A stretch of DNA of 64,000 nt from Polynucleobacter sp. MWH-UH35A (lineage in GTDB: Bacteria; Pseudomonadota; Gammaproteobacteria; Burkholderiales; Burkholderiaceae), in NCBI RefSeq assembly GCF_018687075.1, contig NZ_CP061285.1, positions 1 to 64,000 of the forward strand, read 5' to 3'. The notes under the pieces are model-generated. The model searched no databases and was not told the origin of the DNA. It was given only the letters and a program-made list of their open reading frames with translations. This document shows positions 23,250 to 31,714 of this stretch, one piece after another; the stretch's first letter is position 1; every line of letters starts with the position of its first letter. A program made the translations under genes and the position numbers.

Positions 23250-24362
23250 TTGCTGTTAAATGATCGGTTTTTAAAGGCCTGCCTGGGCGAAGCGGTTGAT
23301 CAAACACCGCTTTGGCTCATGCGCCAAGCCGGCCGATATCTCCCCGAATACAATGCTACGCGCGCTAAAGCGGGAAGTTTTTTAGGTCTCGCAAAAACCC
23401 CCGCTTATGCTACTGAAGTAACCCTTCAGCCTTTGGATCGCTATCCATTGGACGCGGCAATTTTGTTCTCTGATATTTTGACCATCCCCGATGCAATGGG
23501 GTTGGGCCTCAAATTTACTGCCGGCGAAGGCCCAAGTTTTGACCACCCTCTTCGTACTGAAGAGGCCGTGAAGAAATTGCGTGTCGCTGATATGGAGCAG
23601 CTCAAATATGTATTTGATGCTGTCTCTGAAATTCGTAAAGCATTGATTCAGGATGGCAAGCAGCGCGTTCCATTGATTGGTTTTTCGGGAAGTCCGTGGA
23701 CATTGGCTTGCTACATGGTTGATGGCTCCAGCGCAGACGATTTTCGCCATGCCAAAACCATGATGTTTAGTCGCCCTGATTTGATGCGGCACATTCTCGA
23801 TATCAATGCGCAATCTGTTGCCACTTATTTAATTGAGCAAGTAAAAGCAGGTGCGCAAGCGCTGATGATTTTTGATACTTGGGGCGGAATGCTTCCAGAT
23901 GGTTGGTATCAAAAGATGTCTTTGGCGTCTATGCAAAAAGTGATTGCTATGTTGCCGCGCGAACATGAAGGCCGAAAAATTCCGGTGATTATGTTTACTA
24001 AAGGCGGCGCAATTTGGCTAAATGATATGGCGCAAGTTGGTGCTGATGTGATTGCCATTGATTGGACCGTATCACTAAGTCGCGCAAGAAAACAACTGCT
24101 ATCTTTGAACAAGCCTTTGGGATTACAGGGTAATTTGGACCCTCTAATTCTGTTCGCAGAGCCAAAACAAATTGCAGAACAAGCAAACCTTCTTCTCGAA
24201 GATTTGGCGAGCGCCCCCGCCCTTAAACCTGGCCTGCATCCTTTGGATGGCCATGTTTTTAACTTGGGCCACGGCATTTCTCAATTTACCCCCCCTGAAA
24301 GTGTTACTGCACTGGCTGATGCGGTTATTAATCGCTCTAGGGCAATCAGGGCAAAGCCTTAA
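23250..24362 (+). CDS. hemE: Uroporphyrinogen decarboxylase HemE
   Basis: HemE removes four carboxyl groups from uroporphyrinogen III to give coproporphyrinogen III in haem synthesis. The 370-aa protein has the family start [11 protein letters not shown], the active-site block [15 protein letters not shown] near residue 20, and [16 protein letters not shown] near 146. The start is TTG at 23250, the first usable codon after an in-frame TAG at 23235; no clear ribosome-binding site is seen, so coupling to atpC translation is likely. A gap of 265 bp follows. Confidence 0.96.
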   Translation: MLLNDRFLKACLGEAVDQTPLWLMRQAGRYLPEYNATRAKAGSFLGLAKTPAYATEVTLQPLDRYPLDAAILFSDILTIPDAMGLGLKFTAGEGPSFDHPLRTEEAVKKLRVADMEQLKYVFDAVSEIRKALIQDGKQRVPLIGFSGSPWTLACYMVDGSSADDFRHAKTMMFSRPDLMRHILDINAQSVATYLIEQVKAGAQALMIFDTWGGMLPDGWYQKMSLASMQKVIAMLPREHEGRKIPVIMFTKGGAIWLNDMAQVGADVIAIDWTVSLSRARKQLLSLNKPLGLQGNLDPLILFAEPKQIAEQANLLLEDLASAPALKPGLHPLDGHVFNLGHGISQFTPPESVTALADAVINRSRAIRAKP

Positions 24363-24627
24363 TACTGAGTGATTGCTAACTTCCTGCCAAAATTTTTAGC
24401 GAAAGTTATGCACAGATAGCGACAAAATTCGAAAGTCAGTGAGATTGCGGGTAAAGATAAAATTTCACTTTCGGATAATGCTGTAAGTAACTGATTTATA
24501 TATAAAATATCAAAAAAGCTTTAAAGGGGTGCAGAAACCGAAAGCTGATAAATTAGCTTATAAATCAGAATCCTTGGATGATATCCACAGACTTATCCAC
24601 AAGCTAAATAGAAATTTGACGTAAGCC
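24363..24627. other. AT-rich spacer with DnaA-box cluster before priA
   Basis: No gene is seen in these 265 bp. DnaA-box matches occur at 24406-24414 (TTATGCACA), 24581-24589 (ATATCCACA, one mismatch) and 24593-24601 (TTATCCACA, perfect). Between them lies a very AT-rich stretch near 24490-24520. A perfect 10-bp inverted repeat, CTGATTTATA at 24491-24500 and TATAAATCAG at 24559-24568, brackets it. This may be a DnaA-regulated priA promoter or a DnaA-titration site; function is inferred. Confidence 0.55.
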
Positions 24628-26754
24628 ATGCCCTCTCCAATCGTAGTTCAGGTCGTTGTTGATAAGCCCCTTGCGCAGGGCTTTGATTACTTATGGGACG
24701 AAAGTGTTCTGGGGGGCTTGCCGGAGGTGGGCGCCTTAGTCGAAGTGCCTTTTGGTCGTAGTTCTTCGGTTGGGGTTGTTATTAAAGTAAGTGCTCACTC
24801 TGATTATGAGGTCGATAAATTAAAAAGAGTTTCTAGGGTTGCCCCTTTACCCCCATTAGATCCTGCAGTTTTGCGCCTAATGAATTTTGCGAGTCAGTAT
24901 TACGTCCACGCACTTGGGGAAACTATTATTCCGACTATTCCGCTGATGTGGAAAAAGCCAAGTGAGTGGGAAAAGATTCCCAAAAAATTGGCAGCCGATG
25001 AAGAAAAGAAAAAGAAAAAAAGTGCCAAAGAGTTGAGCGAAGGGTTCATTGATGAAAGTCATTTGAATGAAGGACAAAAGTTCGCGTTGGAAAAATTGCG
25101 CACCTGCCCTTCGCATGAATTCAAGACAATTCTTTTGCAAGGACAAACGGGCAGCGGAAAAACGGCAGTCTTTCTGAATTGGCTGAGCGGAATTTTGGGC
25201 GACATAAATGCGCAAGTGTTGCTCTTGGTTCCTGAAATCAATTTAACGCCTCAACTAGAGCGCAGAGTGCGCGCATATTTTCCAGACAAAAAAATGGTTG
25301 TGCTGCACAGTGGCGTTAGTGAAAAGGTCAGAGGAATTGCATGGCACGATGCAATGACTGGCAAAGCCCAAATTATTTTAGGCACACGCTTGGCGGCATT
25401 AACACCGCTGCCCAACTTACGTGCGATCGTTGTTGATGAGGAGCATGATTCATCTTATAAACAGCAAGATGGCATTCGCTACTCTGCACGTGATCTTGCC
25501 ATCTGGCGCGCCCACGACCTGAAGATTCCAATCCTGTTGGCATCTGCAACTCCTTCGCTTGAAACTTGGATGGCTGCAAAAGCAGGCCGTTATGACCACA
25601 TTCGCCTGGATCATCGCGCGCAAGGTGCAAGCTTGCCAAAAGTTTATTTGGTAAATACGCGTGACCCACAAACGCAATTTAGCCCTGGAGATGCTGATCA
25701 ACTTAAGACAAAGAGTCTGATTACAAAAACTTTGGCAAATGCAGTAAGCCGGGGTTTAGGGGACAAGCAGCAAAGCTTGATTCTCATTAATCGACGTGGT
25801 TATGCACCGGTGTTGAGTTGTAGTGCTTGCTCCTGGCTTTCTAAGTGTGAGCAATGTAGTTCATACATGGTGCTTCATAAGGCTGGTGCCTTGGCCAGAA
25901 AATCGGTTTTAAGTTGTCATCACTGCGGCCTGGCTAAGAGCATCCCCAGTCATTGTCCTGATTGCGGCAATGCTGATCTCAAGACTTTGGGACAAGGCAC
26001 TCAAAAGATTGAAGATGCTATTGAAGAGATGTGGCCTAGCGCACGAGTGCTTCGGGTTGATACGGACTCCAGCAGAAAGAGCAAGGGTGCCGAAGAGCTC
26101 TTTCAGGAGATCCATACAGGAAATGTCGATATTGTTGTTGGCACTCAAATGATTGCCAAGGGGCACGATTATCAAAACATTGGGCTAGTTGCCGTATTAG
26201 ATGCAGACAGTAGGCTGTTTTCTCAAGACTTCAGGGCGTCGGAGAGATTGTTTGCACAACTTGTTCAAGTAGCGGGGCGAGCTGGACGCTCGAACAAGGA
26301 TGGTGAAGCAGGCGGAGCAATTTATATCGAAACACAGTTTCCAGAGGCCGCTGTTTTTCAGTTTCTATTACGTCATGACGTCGATGGCTTTTTAGCCTTT
26401 ACGGCGAATGAGAGAAAAGAAGCTGGCTTGCCTCCATTTGTTTATCAGGCATTAGTTCATGCCGAAGCCAAAAGCCTGGATAAGGCAATCCAGTTTTTAA
26501 GTGCCTTAAAGGCATATCTGAAAGCGCAGGGCCTTATATCTATTGGCCTGAGAGCCTATGATCCGGTGCCAAAAGCTGTGATGCGGGTGGCTGGTTCTGA
26601 ACGTGCTCAGCTACTTTTAGAGTCTGATGATCGTAAAAACTTGCAAGAAATTTTGGAAGTAATCGATCGTTATTTACGCGACCAATCCCAGGGCCGCATT
26701 AGCAAGGAGGGCCGTATTCGTTGGCTCATTGAGCGCGACCCTCTTTCAATTTAA
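24628..26754 (+). CDS. priA: Primosomal replication restart helicase PriA
   Basis: PriA is the 3'-5' helicase that recognises abandoned forks and reloads the replisome. The 708-aa protein has an N-terminal 3'-DNA-binding domain, Walker A GQTGSGKTAVF near residue 170, the DEAH-type VVDEEHDSSYKQQDG near 270, and the eight-cysteine zinc region (CSACSWLSKCEQC ... CHHCG ... CPDCG) near 395-450. A charged lysine-rich insert (EEKKKKKSAKEL) near 127 separates the DNA-binding and helicase domains. DnaA-box-like sites lie directly upstream. Its stop is only 3 bp from the stop of convergent gcvH. Confidence 0.98.
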   Translation: MPSPIVVQVVVDKPLAQGFDYLWDESVLGGLPEVGALVEVPFGRSSSVGVVIKVSAHSDYEVDKLKRVSRVAPLPPLDPAVLRLMNFASQYYVHALGETIIPTIPLMWKKPSEWEKIPKKLAADEEKKKKKSAKELSEGFIDESHLNEGQKFALEKLRTCPSHEFKTILLQGQTGSGKTAVFLNWLSGILGDINAQVLLLVPEINLTPQLERRVRAYFPDKKMVVLHSGVSEKVRGIAWHDAMTGKAQIILGTRLAALTPLPNLRAIVVDEEHDSSYKQQDGIRYSARDLAIWRAHDLKIPILLASATPSLETWMAAKAGRYDHIRLDHRAQGASLPKVYLVNTRDPQTQFSPGDADQLKTKSLITKTLANAVSRGLGDKQQSLILINRRGYAPVLSCSACSWLSKCEQCSSYMVLHKAGALARKSVLSCHHCGLAKSIPSHCPDCGNADLKTLGQGTQKIEDAIEEMWPSARVLRVDTDSSRKSKGAEELFQEIHTGNVDIVVGTQMIAKGHDYQNIGLVAVLDADSRLFSQDFRASERLFAQLVQVAGRAGRSNKDGEAGGAIYIETQFPEAAVFQFLLRHDVDGFLAFTANERKEAGLPPFVYQALVHAEAKSLDKAIQFLSALKAYLKAQGLISIGLRAYDPVPKAVMRVAGSERAQLLLESDDRKNLQEILEVIDRYLRDQSQGRISKEGRIRWLIERDPLSI

Positions 26755-26757
26755 TGA

Positions 26758-27150
26758 TTAGGTGCCAGGACCCGCAGCATAGTTTTCTAGAGTTAAAAGT
26801 TGATTTAAATCAGAAACAAGACTGTCGTTAGAGCTAGGCTTGATTTTGAATAACCAAACGCCGTAAGGTTTTTCATTAACGATCTCAGGTGATGCATCTA
26901 CTTCTTCATTAAGCGCAACAATTTCACCGCTCACAGGTGCGTGAATATCGCTCGCTGCTTTTACTGACTCAATCACGGCAATAGCCTCGCCCTGCCGTAC
27001 TTGCTGTCCAAGTTTTGGTGCCTGAAAGAACATCACATCTCCCAGTGCCTCTTGCGCATGATCGCTGATGCCTACCCAAACCAGTCCATCGCTTTCTAGA
27101 TCGGCCCATTCATGGGTTTCTGCAAATTTAAATGTATCTTGCGTATTCAT
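26758..27150 (-). CDS. gcvH: Glycine cleavage system H protein
   Basis: GcvH is the lipoyl carrier that shuttles the aminomethyl group among GcvP, GcvT and Lpd. The 130-aa product has the family block THEWADLESDGLVWVGIS near residue 12 and the lipoylation site IESVKAASD, with K64 the modified lysine. It stands alone: gcvT and gcvP, often adjacent, are not in this window. It is convergent with priA and divergent from the metallo-hydrolase gene. H protein can also act as a lipoate donor for other enzymes, so its solitary position does not prove a full cleavage system. Confidence 0.96.
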   Translation of the reverse strand: MNTQDTFKFAETHEWADLESDGLVWVGISDHAQEALGDVMFFQAPKLGQQVRQGEAIAVIESVKAASDIHAPVSGEIVALNEEVDASPEIVNEKPYGVWLFKIKPSSNDSLVSDLNQLLTLENYAAGPGT

Positions 27151-27231
27151 TTTTCATCCTTTGGTTTCATTTTATGCCCACCCTCATAAAATGATTGATC
27201 ATCTCATTATGAATTTTTATTCTGGATATAT

Positions 27232-27876
27232 ATGCCGATTAAATTAGGAATTGTTCCCGTTACTCCCTATGAGCAAAACTGCTCAATTTTGGTTTGTCAG
27301 GATACTGGAGACGCTGCAGTGGTCGACCCGGGCGGAGATATAGAGAAGATTCTGGAAGGCGTTGCACAGATGGGCGGCAAGGTTAAAAAGATTTTGCTTA
27401 CCCATGGACATTTAGATCATTGTGCGGCCGCTAAAGATTTGGCTGATCAGCTGGGCGTGCCCATTGAGGGGCCCCAAGAAGATGAGCGTTTTTGGATTGA
27501 TCAATTGCCAGAGCAAACAGTGCGTTTTGGTTTTGGGCACGCCAAAGTTTTTGAGCCAGATCGCTGGTTAAATAACGGTGATCATGTACAGGTTGGCAAT
27601 GTGGATCTTGAAGTGTTTCATTGCCCCGGACACACACCTGGCCACGTTGTATTTTTTGATAAAGAAGATCGCTTGGCAATTGTTGGCGATGTTTTATTTG
27701 CCGGATCAATTGGAAGAACAGATTTTCCACGTGGTAACCATGCAGATTTAATTCATGCGATTAAATCGAAGTTGTGGCCTCTTGGCGATGATGTGCAATT
27801 TGTTCCTGGTCACGGACCTATGTCCACATTTGGCCAGGAACGAAAGACCAACCCCTACGTTGGGGATGGCGCTTAA
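27232..27876 (+). CDS. Metallo-beta-lactamase-fold hydrolase (glyoxalase II-like)
   Basis: A cytoplasmic zinc hydrolase of 214 aa. The metal-binding motif THGHLDH gives H58-x-H60-x-D62-H63, with further ligands in CPGHTPGH near residue 130, VGDVLF near 155 and VPGHGP near 195. It resembles the YcbL/glyoxalase II subgroup that hydrolyses thioesters such as S-lactoylglutathione, but the short length lacks the glutathione-binding C-terminal domain of true GloB. It is divergent from gcvH across 81 bp. Substrate is unknown. Confidence 0.92.
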   Translation: MPIKLGIVPVTPYEQNCSILVCQDTGDAAVVDPGGDIEKILEGVAQMGGKVKKILLTHGHLDHCAAAKDLADQLGVPIEGPQEDERFWIDQLPEQTVRFGFGHAKVFEPDRWLNNGDHVQVGNVDLEVFHCPGHTPGHVVFFDKEDRLAIVGDVLFAGSIGRTDFPRGNHADLIHAIKSKLWPLGDDVQFVPGHGPMSTFGQERKTNPYVGDGA

Positions 27877-27896
27877 AACTTTTACTTCAATTGAAT

Positions 27897-28082
27897 TTAG
27901 GTTTTTGCAGAACCGGTACGATGTGTACGGTTGTATAAACAGCTAGCGCAGATCCAGCGCTGCTTGCGATTGCTTGTTGGAATCCATGTGCCACCCTCAA
28001 GTCGTTTTTCACGGCTGCAAGAAGAGCAAAATTTGAGGCTCTGAGAGGTTTCTTGGGTAGCTGCTGGAGTCGAGGTAGTCAT
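27897..28082 (-). CDS. Small zinc-ribbon-like protein
   Basis: A 61-aa protein from ATG at 28082 (a TTG two codons upstream is also possible). Two CxxC pairs, C19-x2-C22 and C45-x2-C48, separated by 22 residues with many basic and aromatic residues (GGTWIP, KQRWIC), are typical of a zinc ribbon. It lies about 40 bp downstream of the desaturase gene on the same strand and could share its transcript. No strong ribosome-binding site is visible. I do not recognise the family; the paired cysteines are the main reason to call it real. Confidence 0.6.
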   Translation of the reverse strand: MTTSTPAATQETSQSLKFCSSCSREKRLEGGTWIPTSNRKQRWICASCLYNRTHRTGSAKT

Positions 28083-28123
28083 GGGCAATCCGGGTAAGGC
28101 AAATCTTATACAGAAGATCTATT

Positions 28124-29266
28124 TTACCCGTTTTGTCCCGCTGGGGCTGGGCTGAGCACAACCCTGACTGAATCTGCCGTTTTATTGCCGTCAAAGTCTA
28201 GCCAAGCTTTGTTTTCAAAGTCGTATAGCTTGCACTTGCGGGCAGTATCAAAATACCAGCTCCAGGAGAACTTTTGCACAAAAATACGCTCTGGAAGGAT
28301 GGTTTCTAGGGTCTGCTGAGCTTCTGGCAGACGATAAAGCGGGACGCTCATGTCCACATGGTGCGCTGTGTGCTCCATGATGTGGTGCATTAATTTGCCC
28401 CAAATCCAGTTAAAAGTTAGATGAACAGTCGTTGATACAAAAGGCTGGGCGCGCAACCATTCAGACTTCTTGTCGTACCAAGAAACCTTTGGATGGGTGT
28501 GATGAACGTAGACCACAAATCCGATCATGCCGTTCCAGAATAAAAATGGAAGTGCAAAACCAGTAAGCAAGCCAACCAAAATCGATTGACCGGTAGCAAC
28601 GGCGCCTGCAATTAAACAAGCAATCCAAACGATTGCAAATGCAGTAACCAACAAATTATCTTTTAAGAAAATTGGGCGATCACCAGGTTTGTTTTTTGCA
28701 TTTGGGAAGTACTCACGTCTCCACCAAATTTCAATTAGGTAGTAGAAAACAGGACCCCAGCCGCTACGGTAAAGGCGCTCTAAAGCCTTACGCCACGGGG
28801 GAAGTGCGTCGTATTCTGATTTTGATAAGGGCGCCCAAACGAAGTCGAAGCCCTTCAGATTTGTCTGTCCGTGGTGAACAACGTTGTGACCAACATCCCA
28901 CAGGCTGTAGGGTGTTAGCGAAGGCAAGAATGCAATGCGCCCCAAAACTTTATTGAGTTCGCGATTGGGTGTGTAGCTTTGATGGCAAGCATCATGACCC
29001 AAGATAAAAATACGTCCGGTAACGAAGCCAGCAATTACACCGAAAACGATCTTGAGAAGAATGCTTTCAACAAAAATAGTTCCTGCAATGCATCCAAGCC
29101 ACAAAATGGCGTCAATGACTAAAAGCAGAATTGCGCGCCCAGTTTCACCCTGCGCCATCGGAATTAGCCAGCTTCGAATGATTTTTCGATGCGGTAATGG
29201 TGCCTCTGGCGGCAACGGGTTAGTCAATGAAGGCTCTGAAAGGGCGGTATTTAGATGTGTAGACAC
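28124..29266 (-). CDS. Membrane fatty acid desaturase
   Basis: An inner-membrane di-iron desaturase that would insert a double bond into lipid acyl chains using oxygen. The three histidine boxes are present: HDACH near residue 94, HNVVHH near 129 and HTAHH near 304, separated by hydrophobic segments. The layout resembles acyl-lipid omega-6/delta-12 type desaturases. I chose GTG at 29266 (380 aa; VSTHLNTALSEPS) because the longer frame to TTG at 29311 adds a run with no family likeness and may contain the promoter. The ETILPERIF segment and FSWSWYFDT near the end are typical of the family. Electron donor and exact regioselectivity are unknown. Confidence 0.88.
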   Translation of the reverse strand: MSTHLNTALSEPSLTNPLPPEAPLPHRKIIRSWLIPMAQGETGRAILLLVIDAILWLGCIAGTIFVESILLKIVFGVIAGFVTGRIFILGHDACHQSYTPNRELNKVLGRIAFLPSLTPYSLWDVGHNVVHHGQTNLKGFDFVWAPLSKSEYDALPPWRKALERLYRSGWGPVFYYLIEIWWRREYFPNAKNKPGDRPIFLKDNLLVTAFAIVWIACLIAGAVATGQSILVGLLTGFALPFLFWNGMIGFVVYVHHTHPKVSWYDKKSEWLRAQPFVSTTVHLTFNWIWGKLMHHIMEHTAHHVDMSVPLYRLPEAQQTLETILPERIFVQKFSWSWYFDTARKCKLYDFENKAWLDFDGNKTADSVRVVLSPAPAGQNG

Positions 29267-29348
29267 GATAAGAATCAATAAGTTAGGTGCAAATGATAGC
29301 GGTTTTCGCAATTTTCCGCATGATGTAAGTCAAAAATCCCTTGATTTT

Positions 29349-29424
29349 TGGTGCGCCCGGCAGGAATCGAACCTGCGACCCTTGGCTTCGGAGGCCAATA
29401 CTCTATCCACTGAGCTACGGGCGC
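29349..29424 (-). tRNA. tRNA-Arg (CCG)
   Basis: On the minus strand a full cloverleaf can be folded: acceptor GCGCCCG with CGGGCGC, D-loop with AGTGGATA, anticodon stem TTGGC/GCCAA enclosing loop CTCCGAA (anticodon CCG), T-loop TTCGATT, and an encoded CCA end (29349-29351). Length 76 nt. Confidence 0.97.
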
Positions 29425-29526
29425 CATAAAAAACCAGCTACCCGCCTATTGTAAGTGCCTATATCCCCACTCTCTAGTTATAATCACGGCAAAACAACCC
29501 TAAAACCCGTCAAACGATAAATTCTT

Positions 29527-30027
29527 ATGAGCAACGAGCACGGAAGTCTGATTAAGTCCCCAAAACAACTCATCATCATGGTGTTTGCAAGCTTTTTTGT
29601 GCCCCTCATCATCATATTGTTGTTAATGGTGTTTGTGAACAATGGCAAGCGTGGTGATGCCACAACCACTACTGAGCAGTTAATTAAGCCAGTTGCTCAA
29701 CTGAACTTCAAAGATGCCAGCACCCCAAAAGAGTTGCAAACTGGCGAACAGGTTTACAAAGCCGTTTGTTCTTCATGTCATGCAACTGGTGCTGCAGGCG
29801 CTCCTAAATTTGGAGATGCAGGTGCTTGGGCCCCACGTTTAGGCAAGGGCTATGATGGTTTGCTGACATCCGTACTTAAAGGTAAAGGCGCTATGCCTGC
29901 TCGTGGTGGAGCTGCTCCTGCTGATGTGAGTGACTACGAGTTGGGTCGTGCAGTGGTATACATGGCCAATGCTGCCGGTGGAAAATTACCTGAGCCCAAG
30001 GCTCCGGCGGCAACTGCTGCAAAATAA
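29527..30027 (+). CDS. Membrane-anchored cytochrome c5-type protein
   Basis: A 166-aa c-type cytochrome. One uncleaved N-terminal membrane helix (about residues 18-38, KQLIIMVFASFFVPLIIILL) anchors it, leaving the haem domain in the periplasm. The haem site is CSSCH near residue 80; the likely Met axial ligand is in GAMPARGG near 121. The domain type (EQVYKAVCSSCHATGAAGAPKFGD) is that of cytochrome c5/c555, electron carriers to terminal oxidases. The tail is alanine/proline rich. An intrinsic terminator follows directly. Confidence 0.93.
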   Translation: MSNEHGSLIKSPKQLIIMVFASFFVPLIIILLLMVFVNNGKRGDATTTTEQLIKPVAQLNFKDASTPKELQTGEQVYKAVCSSCHATGAAGAPKFGDAGAWAPRLGKGYDGLLTSVLKGKGAMPARGGAAPADVSDYELGRAVVYMANAAGGKLPEPKAPAATAAK

Positions 30028-30045
30028 TTTTGACTGCATTCGTTT

Positions 30046-30075
30046 AAAAGCTGGCCTAGGCCAGCTTTTTTATTT
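30046..30075 (+). terminator. Intrinsic terminator after the cytochrome c5-type gene
   Basis: A palindromic stem AAGCTGGCC/GGCCAGCTT (30048-30067) is followed by a T-rich run. The A-rich left flank makes it potentially bidirectional, serving the convergent rsmI gene as well. Confidence 0.9.
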
Positions 30076-30079
30076 TTGT

Positions 30080-30973
30080 CTATTCGTTTTTTGCGTCCAA
30101 CGCAATTTGGTAGGCCTCTTTTTTTGTGAGACCCAAAGTTTGTGCGAGAACGGCAGCAATTTCTTTACTGCCAAGATAAGGGCTCAGTGCATTAGCCCAC
30201 AGCAGAAGAGATGCATGTTCAGGAGTCTCGTCACCATTGCCTGCGCGCCCTGAAACCACAATAACAAATTCCCCTTTAAGACTTTCGGTTACCTCAAGCC
30301 AATTGGTAATCTCTTGCGCCTGTAGCGTGACAAGCTGTTCAAATTTCTTGGTTAACTCACGACAAACCAAGAGTTGACGCTCTGGCTCTAAATTATTCGC
30401 AAGCATCGCAAGCGTCTCTTTGATGTGGTGTGGGGACTCAAAAAAGATGCTTGCTTTGTTGCTATTAAAAATATCCTGAATAAATGCATCGCGCTCTTTA
30501 GTTTTGTTGGGCCAAAACCCCAAAAACTGAAAGCGTCCATCTGAGTTATGCATTACAGATCCCGCCGCTGAGATGGCGCTGGAAACTGCGCTGGGACCAG
30601 GAATCGGAATAACTCGAAGTCCTGCTTTTCGCACCTCATTTACTAGCTTTGCACCTGGATCAGATACTCCTGGCGTACCCGCATCTGAAATGTAGGCCCA
30701 ACGCTCATGACTAGAGAGATGCTGAATAACTGTTTGGGCGCCACTGATTTCATTGTGCTCATGAAGCGCTAAACATTTTTTATGTATGCCAAATTGCTGC
30801 AGTAAAGCTGAGCTATGCCTAGTATCTTCACAAGCGATCCCATCGACGGCATTTAAAACATGTAAGGCGCGTAAAGTAATGTCGCCTAAATTGCCAATTG
30901 GTGTGGCAACCATGTAAAGAGCCCCAGCAGGTAAATCCTGCTGCTTTAAAAAATCAAATGAGCCAATTTCCAT
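30080..30973 (-). CDS. rsmI: 16S rRNA (cytidine1402-2'-O)-methyltransferase RsmI
   Basis: RsmI methylates the ribose of C1402 in the decoding centre of 16S rRNA. The 297-aa protein begins its SAM-dependent tetrapyrrole-methylase fold with GALYMVATPIGNLGDITLRAL near residue 17, then ACEDTRHS near 49, DAGTPGVSDPGAKLV near 98, and PIPGPSAVSSAISAAG near 124. It is read away from the neighbouring SIS-domain gene; in E. coli the same genes (rsmI, diaA, dolP) also cluster. Length is normal. Confidence 0.97.
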   Translation of the reverse strand: MEIGSFDFLKQQDLPAGALYMVATPIGNLGDITLRALHVLNAVDGIACEDTRHSSALLQQFGIHKKCLALHEHNEISGAQTVIQHLSSHERWAYISDAGTPGVSDPGAKLVNEVRKAGLRVIPIPGPSAVSSAISAAGSVMHNSDGRFQFLGFWPNKTKERDAFIQDIFNSNKASIFFESPHHIKETLAMLANNLEPERQLLVCRELTKKFEQLVTLQAQEITNWLEVTESLKGEFVIVVSGRAGNGDETPEHASLLLWANALSPYLGSKEIAAVLAQTLGLTKKEAYQIALDAKNE

Positions 30974-31076
30974 GTGGGTTGCCTGAAAAAGTTAAACAAT
31001 TACTAAGAGGATACGTTGCTTTTGGGATATGCTGTTTGCTACTGAAATTAAGGCATCTTTGGCGCATAATATTGCT

Positions 31077-31679
31077 ATGGAAAAAGAGATCAACGAACGT
31101 TTGCGCAAGCGCGCATCCCAGCACTTTCTAGATAGTATTGCTGTGAAGCAAGAGGCTGAAAAACTCTTGCCCGAGTCTGTTGCCAAGGGCGTTTTGGCAA
31201 TGGTGGATTGTTTGCGTGCTGGGGGCAAGGTAATGGCCTGTGGCAATGGCGGATCTGCAGCGGATGCTCAGCATTTCGCAGCAGAGCTTGTTGGTCGATT
31301 CGAGAGAGAGCGCCAAGAATTGGCGGCGATTGCTTTGACAACAGATACCTCTATTCTGACGGCGATTGGAAATGACTATAGCTACGATGAGATTTTTAGT
31401 AAGCAAGTTCGTGGACTTGGTAAAACAGGCGACATTCTTTTGGGAATTTCAACTTCAGGAAATTCAAAGAATGTGATTAAAGCAATAGAGGCCGCAAAAA
31501 AGCTGGGAATGAAAATTATTGCATTTACAGGTAATGGTGGCGGGAAGATTGCGCAGCTATTAGATAAAGATGATATTCATTTGTGCGCGCCATCAACACG
31601 AACAGCTCGTATTCAGGAAACCCACTTGGTTTTACTACATGCTTTATGTGATGGCGTTGATCATGTACTGCTCGACTAA
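31077..31679 (+). CDS. SIS-domain protein, GmhA/DiaA family
   Basis: A 200-aa sugar isomerase-fold protein. I chose ATG at 31077 ([12 protein letters not shown]); an upstream ATG at 31029 adds 16 residues of poor likeness. The block [23 protein letters not shown] and the C-terminal [18 protein letters not shown] define the GmhA/DiaA family. Gene order (next to rsmI and a DolP-like gene) matches E. coli diaA, a DnaA-binding initiation factor. Yet it keeps the Glu in FAAEL and the His in IQETH that correspond to catalytic residues of phosphoheptose isomerase GmhA, whereas E. coli DiaA lacks the Glu. It may be either or both; no symbol is given for that reason. Confidence 0.88.
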   Translation: MEKEINERLRKRASQHFLDSIAVKQEAEKLLPESVAKGVLAMVDCLRAGGKVMACGNGGSAADAQHFAAELVGRFERERQELAAIALTTDTSILTAIGNDYSYDEIFSKQVRGLGKTGDILLGISTSGNSKNVIKAIEAAKKLGMKIIAFTGNGGGKIAQLLDKDDIHLCAPSTRTARIQETHLVLLHALCDGVDHVLLD

Positions 31680-31714
31680 AAATAACTTGTCACTCCAATA
31701 AAGAAATTAGCTAA

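Noticed and set aside
27190-27222. Short symmetric ATGAT-TG-ATCAT in the gcvH/hydrolase divergent gap
   Set aside because: A 12-bp AT-rich palindrome is easily expected by chance, and no second element supports an operator.
29267-29311. N-terminal extension of the desaturase to a TTG
   Set aside because: The added residues have no family likeness and the DNA looks more like promoter sequence.
31029-31076. Upstream ATG of the GmhA/DiaA gene
   Set aside because: The extra 16 residues do not resemble family N-termini; ATG at 31077 fits better.
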